DNA of 64,000 bases. Source: Punica granatum (taxonomy: Eukaryota; Streptophyta; Magnoliopsida; Myrtales; Lythraceae). Below are positions 58,772 through 64,000 of this stretch, piece after piece (within the stretch, counting starts at the first letter, position 1; every line of letters starts with the position of its first letter). The translations under genes and the position numbers were made by a program. Location of the stretch: NCBI RefSeq assembly GCF_007655135.1, contig NC_045130.1:25859363-25923362 (forward strand), read 5' to 3'. A model generated the notes under the pieces. It was not told where the DNA came from and did no database searches. It saw nothing but the letters and a program-made list of their open reading frames with translations.

Positions 58772-59278
58772 GTATGCAAAATTCAGAAACTTTTTGCTGA
58801 ATTTCCCGGCTTTTCATATGTTTGTGTGTCTTCTGATGCTTTATGTTTGTCAGTTTCGTGTCGGGATTAATCTTTTCTTAGTTGTGTTTGCTGTGGATTC
58901 ATTCCCTTCCCTTTTGCAAAAGTTCATGATTTTGGATGATTTTGGAAGATGGGTATACACTGCGAGCTTAGAAATTTGGTTGAATTAAAATCTTGCCTCC
59001 CATACATGAATTACTGAGATAAATTCACGAGGGTTTATTGATCGATACCGTTGAAATAGATCATCTCCAAAGCCGGGAAGGCCGAATATATGTTATGTAG
59101 AAGAATCCCGAAGCCTGCAATTATGCAGCCTCCTCATATACAAAAACGTTTGTTGGTGTTTGACTTAATCGGATGTGTGGATCTCTTCTGATTTTGCTTT
59201 ATTAGTCTAATGTGTATTCAAATTTATGACTGCGGTTGCTGACGTTTACCATTTAATTCTGTTCTCGGATATGGGCAG
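58772..59278 (+). other. 5' leader intron of the GRAS gene
   Basis: GTATGC after CGCTAAG (donor) and GATATGGGCAG (acceptor) enclose 507 bases. Leader introns are common in PAT1-type GRAS genes. Confidence 0.6.
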
Positions 59279-59373
59279 AGGCGTGATTTGAGCCAAAATG
59301 GTCTGCAATTGAGGCACTTCTGAAACAAGCAAAGGACGACTCTTACGACGTGCTCCCAGTACTGCAGATCAGG

Positions 59374-60852
59374 ATGCAAGCTTTTCATGAGTCCAAGAGT
59401 CCCCGGACTGTCCTTGGTTCATGCAACGAGTCCGTGCTGAAGACGGCACATTGCTGTTCATTTCGTCCCCCCCTAACAGAATTTAACACCCAAGACTTTT
59501 GCTCCCATGGGACCACCCTCTCCTTCCAAACGTGTAATGAGGAATTCTTCACGCTCGATTCTTCGATGTCTGCTCCCGCTTTTAGTAATTCGGTCCATGA
59601 TTGCCAGCCTACTGTAAGCACTTCCTCTTTCACTAGTAGTTGGGATTTGGGAACATACGGTGGCCGCTCAAACATTTCCAATAAAGGAAGGAGGAATTGG
59701 GATAATCAGGTGATCTCCGCAATGGACCTTAAGCAAGGGCTTATTGCCTGTGCCAAATCAATCTCCGATTCAGATATCTCAACAGCAGTTGGTCTAATGG
59801 ATGTTTTAGAGAAAATGGTGACCATCTCTGGGGAACCAATCCAACGATTGGGAGCTTACTTACTGGAAGGGCTAAGGGCAAGGATAGAGTCCTCAGGGAA
59901 TATGATCTACCAAAGGCTCCGGTGTGATGAGCCCACAGGACCGCAGTTGATGACTTCCATGTACATGCTTTATCAGATCTGCCCATACTGGAAGTTTGCG
60001 TATGTATCAGCAAATGCGGTTATTCAGGAAGCCGTAGAGAACGAGGCAAAGATCCACATAATTGATTTCCAGGTTGCGCAGGGGAGCCAGTGGGTGCCCT
60101 TCGTTGAGTCGCTCTCGCACCGGGCAGGTGGGGCCCCAAGCATCCGGATCACTGGTGTAGATGATTCACAGTCAGCCCTTGCTCGTGGTGGCGGACTTGA
60201 GATCATCCAGCAGAGGCTCTCGATGGTTGCAGAGTCGTGCGGTGTCCCATTTGAGTTCCGAGGTGTCCCCATGTTAGACCATGAGGTTCGGGCCGAGCAT
60301 CTCATGATTCAGCCTGACGAAGCTGTGGTAGTGAACTTCCCGTACGTTTTGCACCACATTCCCGACGAGAGCGTGAGCATTGAGAACCACCGTGACCGGC
60401 TGTTGAGGTTAGTGAGGGGTTTGTCCCCAAAGGTCGTGACCCTCCTGGAGCAGGAATCAAACACAAACACATCCCCATTCTATACAAGGTTCCTGGAGAC
60501 ACTGGACTACTACAGCGCCATGTTCGAGTCAATTGATGCGGCACCAACGGCGCCAAGGGATGACCCACAGAGGATCAGGGCAGAGCAGCACTGTGTGGCT
60601 CGGGACATAGTGAACATGGTTGCCTGCGAGGGGCCCGAGAGGGTGGAGAGACATGAGTTGCTTGGGAAGTGGAGATCAAGATTCTCGATGGCCGGATTCC
60701 AGCAGCGCCCTTTAAGTTGCTCAGTCACAGGGGCGGTCTTGGATATGCTGGAAGGCGAGTATAGTCCGAATTACCGAATCGAAGAGAGGAATGGTGCCCT
60801 ATATCTTAACTGGAGGAACAGAGCAATGGTGACTTGCTCCGCCTGGAGATGA
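59374..60852 (+). CDS. GRAS transcription regulator, PAT1 subfamily
   Basis: An intronless coding region of 492 residues. GRAS proteins are nuclear regulators; the PAT1 group acts in phytochrome and stress signalling. The N-terminal 115 residues are Ser-rich and not conserved. The GRAS domain then runs from about 117 to the end: leucine-rich region with LKQGLIACAKSIS, VHIID-type motif IHIIDFQ (227-233), second leucine-rich region, PFYTRF (368-373), RVER (423-426) and the C-terminal SAW motif (NWRNRAMVTCSAWR). Length and motifs fit SCL13/PAT1-like proteins. The ATG at 59374 is the first in frame; the frame is open upstream but without ATG. A TATA box and a leader intron lie upstream. It looks functional. 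Confidence 0.94.
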   Translation: MQAFHESKSPRTVLGSCNESVLKTAHCCSFRPPLTEFNTQDFCSHGTTLSFQTCNEEFFTLDSSMSAPAFSNSVHDCQPTVSTSSFTSSWDLGTYGGRSNISNKGRRNWDNQVISAMDLKQGLIACAKSISDSDISTAVGLMDVLEKMVTISGEPIQRLGAYLLEGLRARIESSGNMIYQRLRCDEPTGPQLMTSMYMLYQICPYWKFAYVSANAVIQEAVENEAKIHIIDFQVAQGSQWVPFVESLSHRAGGAPSIRITGVDDSQSALARGGGLEIIQQRLSMVAESCGVPFEFRGVPMLDHEVRAEHLMIQPDEAVVVNFPYVLHHIPDESVSIENHRDRLLRLVRGLSPKVVTLLEQESNTNTSPFYTRFLETLDYYSAMFESIDAAPTAPRDDPQRIRAEQHCVARDIVNMVACEGPERVERHELLGKWRSRFSMAGFQQRPLSCSVTGAVLDMLEGEYSPNYRIEERNGALYLNWRNRAMVTCSAWR

Positions 60853-61999
60853 ATTTCTCAGAAGGAAATAATGTCCAAATTGTGGGGTTTAATTGGTGGA
60901 AGATTATTTATTCTTTCAAGACTAGGCATAAGGTTTGGTCTTGAATCTCTAGAAAAAAATCACTGTAAATAGAATGTCCTACTTGCAATGAAGAAGATCA
61001 ATTTTGATCAAGTTCTCCTGTTAAATCTGCTTTCTTAATGATCCCAAGTATCAATACTATAATGAAGCCATCATAATATCAGTTTCCGATTACGAATGAC
61101 CACACATGAGCTGGGATTGGAACTTCGTCAAACAGTTCGGTCCATATCCCATCATAGCATCAAGAGGACCTGTCCTTCCCCAAGTACGAAGGACCGAAGC
61201 ACGTAGGTGTGGTATACCAGTTATTGTGCCCAAAGAGTTCTGCATTATCCACAGCTGTCTGCTGTTAGGATATCTTACAGCTTACTTGCTCTTCCTGTTT
61301 TCTGATTTCCTATTTGTCTTCCCGATGACATTTAGCGATTCAATCATGGTGCAGGCAGCACTTTCATTAAGCGGGAAGATGCATTATACTCTCTAAAGTT
61401 GGCATATTCAAGAATGACTTCATGAGGTCATTCTCGTAAAGGTTGCAAACAATACCAAATAACATCAGATGCAACTGTATATAAATGAAGATGCCTCGCT
61501 GATTCTGACCCATGTACTCTAAAGTGAAGCTGACCATACTTTCTTCACATGGGATGTGAGTGCTCTGAACAGGTTTAGCCATCAATTTTGCAAAAGCTGC
61601 TATATTATTGGTAGCTGGGAACAAGATCAGCTCATCGCCTCTTCATAGTTGGGAAAGCTCTGGGCACGGCTATTCTCGAACTTTTGATAGACATGATACC
61701 TTTACAGGATGTGGAGGGACTGGAATTCAAGGATCTTATAAGGAGTTGAGAAGAGTTCCGGTTATAAAGTTTCGCCAACTTGAATGGAAGGATTCTGTCC
61801 ACTCCAAACCTGCACTTAAAACTTCCTACTTGCCCTTACGAATCACTGATGCAATTTTGACATGCACTTTTGCATTTTTTTTAGTTGTTTATTAACTATG
61901 TTTAGCTTTTCTTGAATAAGTGTATTTTGACAACCTTTGGATCCTTAATAGCATAATCTTTTATCCAAAAAGACATCAGATGCAACTAATAAGCATAGT
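60853..61999. other. 3' flank of the GRAS gene, no second gene supported
   Basis: The first 200 bases are probably the 3' untranslated region. Frames at 61106-61396, 61367-61624 and 61608-61895 have no recognised domain and may be remnants. Confidence 0.4.
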
Positions 62000-62130
62000 C
62001 ATCATTTTGCTAACTATGAGAGGGTTCTTCATTCACAAAACTCGAATCCGAGACCTTACTTAAGAGAAGCATGAATGAACACCCACCCTAGGAGACAAAG
62101 CAAAAACAACATACCATTCGCAATCTGGAC
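62000..62130 (-). mobile_element. tRNA-like SINE copy
   Basis: On the minus strand GGTGGGTGTTCATTCATGCT is followed by CTTAAGTAAGGTCTCGGATTCGAGTTTTGTGAAT in pieces, the B-box region of the family seen at 39085. Confidence 0.45.
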
Positions 62131-62379
62131 AAACTAACTTGAGTTAACAAGAAAAACCAATTTACTAACTCATTATTAAAACCATAGTGGTAATACGATT
62201 TGTATTCAAGTTCGACTGATCATCTTAAACAGGTTGATGCAAATTAATAACTTGATAAATTATTTAAACATTGTCTAAATTTTTTGGCTTTATTAGTTAC
62301 ATAAGTGTATTTCCTGATTTATTTGGCTCAAATAAAATTCTAATAATATCAAAATTTTCTGGAAGACGGAGTCCTTGAG
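62131..62379. other. Intergenic DNA
   Basis: No feature recognised between the SINE copy and the copia element. Confidence 0.35.
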
Positions 62380-62620
62380 AAATATATTTCAAAGAAATCC
62401 TAACAAAAGCAATCCTTTTTTATTAGCATGGAGGCAATAACAGAACATAAATGGGAAGTTTGGAGCAATTCCAACTTAACTTTTATTCATGTCAATCATA
62501 ATTATAAAATAGGCTGTAAGCCTTTTACATGAAAGGAAAACGAAAATGAGAAATAGAAAAGTATCTACGGTTGCTATGTATGTTACAACATGCCTATTAT
62601 ACATTGAAGTTATCCTTAAT
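62380..62620 (-). repeat. Probable 3' LTR of the copia element
   Basis: Follows the polypurine tract. It contains a GAATAAAAG word that could be a polyadenylation signal (about 62483-62491). The outer end is not certain because the partner LTR is outside the window. Confidence 0.5.
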
Positions 62621-62628
62621 ACTCCCCC

Positions 62629-63069
62629 TCAAGTTTGAGCATGTGGATTACGAATGCCCAACTTGGAAAGAATAAAACAGAAGCGATCCCGACCTAATGC
62701 CTTTGTGAAGATATCTGCTAATTGGAGTTGCGTGGGCAGATGGTCGGTAGTCACGAGTCCAGCTTTGATGTGATCACGAATAAAATGATAGTCGATCTCA
62801 ATGTGCTTCGTCTGTTCATGAAAAACAGGATTAGCTGTGATATGGAGTGCAGCTTGATTATCACAAAATAATCTAGTCGGTGTAGTCATTTGTACCCCAA
62901 TGGAAGAGATAAGACTTCGTAACCAGACAATCTCGCTAACAGCTGCCGCCATTACTCGATATTCTGCTTCACCAGACGAACGAGAAACCGTAGTCTGTTT
63001 CTTTGTCTTCCATGAAACTGGGCATCCTCTTAGAGTGATAAAATATCCCGTTATAGAACGACGGGTCAA
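62629..63069 (-). pseudogene. Copia RNase H
   Basis: Reads [66 protein letters not shown] and [10 protein letters not shown], the complete copia RNase H pattern. Frame intact here. Confidence 0.88.
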
Positions 63070-63344
63070 GGGACAACCCGCCAGTCAGAATCACAAAAAG
63101 CTTCAAGCTCAAGAGATGTAGGCTGAAGAATGATTCCTTGACTAGGAGATTGTTTCAAGAAGCGAAGAACTCGCACAATAGCATCCCAATGATCCTGACG
63201 AGGCTCCTGTAGAAACTGAGCTAAGATGTGTAGGGAATAGCTGATTTATGGCCTTGTAATGGTCAGATAGATAAGTCTCCCAATCAACTGTCTGTATTTG
63301 CCAGGATCCGATAGCAAGTCACTAGAACTCATGGAAAGTCGATG

Positions 63345-64000
63345 TCATTGTTCCATAGGAAAAGGCGATGGTTGCGATGCCAACATCCCACATTCGGTCA
63401 AGATATCCAGTACATATTTCCGTTGATTGAGGAAAATTCCAGAATTCATTCTAGTGACTTCAATACCAAGAAAATACTTCAGAGGCCCCAAGTCCTTAAT
63501 ATGGAAGCATTTATCAAGATATTTCTTAAAAGAATCACAGTGGCTAGAATTGTTCCCTACTATGATAAGATCATCGACATAAGCAAGCACTCCAAGAAAA
63601 TTGTTACCTTGATGGAGAGTGAAGAGGGAATGATCTGCACCTGATTGAGTGGACCCATATTCTCGAAGGGCATTAGCGAATTTCGAGAATCAATTCCTCG
63701 ATGCCTGACAAAGTCCATATAGAGATTTGCGAAGTCTGCATAGATCGCCTTTCTTCGAAGCGGAGAAACCCGGTGGTAATTCAATGTATACTTCCTCTTC
63801 TAAGTCTCCATGTAAGAAGGCATTGTTTACGTCCATCTGATGAATGATCCATCCTCTTGCTACTGCAACTGTCAATAGACATCGCACAGTTACCAACTTG
63901 GCCACTGGTGCAAACGTCTCATGGAAATCAATGCCCTCAACCTGGGTGAAGCCCTTTGCAACCAACCGTGCCTTATAGCGCTCTACACTTCCGTCTGCTT
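63345..64000 (-). pseudogene. Copia reverse transcriptase
   Basis: Reads [16 protein letters not shown] at the window edge, then [24 protein letters not shown] and, in other frames, MLAYVDDLIIVGNN (active site YVDD) and LKYFLGIEV. Stops or shifts break it near 63690 and 63590. About 280 bases between 63070 and 63345 connect to RNase H with further breaks. Confidence 0.88.

Larger units (their letters stand above)
62380..64000 (-). mobile_element. Ty1/copia retrotransposon, 3' part, leaving the window
   Basis: On the minus strand, RT and RNase H run from 64000 to 62629, then a polypurine tract (GAGGGGGAGT, 62621-62630), then the probable 3' LTR to about 62380. The 5' part lies beyond the end of the window. 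Confidence 0.85.

Noticed and set aside
59385..60728. Minus-strand frames opposite the GRAS gene
   Set aside because: Shadows of a GC-rich coding region; the plus frame has every GRAS motif.
61106..61895. Three open frames of 85-96 residues after the GRAS gene
   Set aside because: No domain, no shared frame and no clear splice pattern link them.

Overview
The window looks like nuclear DNA of a flowering plant, probably a eudicot. It is AT-rich, its genes have GT-AG introns, it carries plant-specific gene families (GRAS, HD-Zip II), and most of it is made of plant transposable elements. I saw no tRNA, rRNA or CRISPR and could not fix the species.

Four host genes can be supported. A single-exon short-chain dehydrogenase/reductase lies on the minus strand (13864-14661). 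A three-exon HD-Zip II homeobox gene related to HAT22/HAT9 lies on the plus strand (38369-40200), with a decayed tandem copy of its second exon in intron 1. An unrecognised gene of at least four exons, encoding a basic R/E-rich protein, lies on the minus strand (48403-49500). A GRAS transcription factor of the PAT1 type lies on the plus strand (59374-60852), with an intron in its 5' leader. Nothing suggests that these four genes work together.

The rest is mobile DNA in layers. 3035-10662 is a complete Mutator-like element with 122-bp terminal inverted repeats and a 9-bp target duplication. It carries a broken mudrA-type transposase and, facing it, a small intact GRF zinc-finger gene; this convergent two-gene layout resembles maize MuDR. 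19474-26203 is a Ty3/gypsy element on the minus strand with both LTRs, a tRNA-iMet type primer site and an internal 350-bp inversion. 31415-31849 is a TRIM. 31850-34441 is a rearranged Tat/Athila-type LTR-gag-LTR remnant. 28800-30290 and 41760-43010 are foldback elements. 43101-45242 is a near-symmetrical hairpin element whose two 1,064-bp arms both carry a captured LRR-receptor fragment. 53780-55190 and 26856-27370 are LINE remnants. 62380-64000 is the 3' part of a Ty1/copia element that leaves the window. A tRNA-like SINE family, Helitron-type ends and several small inverted-repeat elements are scattered between.

The strongest candidates for something undescribed are the palindromic LRR-capturing element, which has the form expected of a hairpin-RNA locus, and the MuDR-like element whose second gene is a GRF protein.
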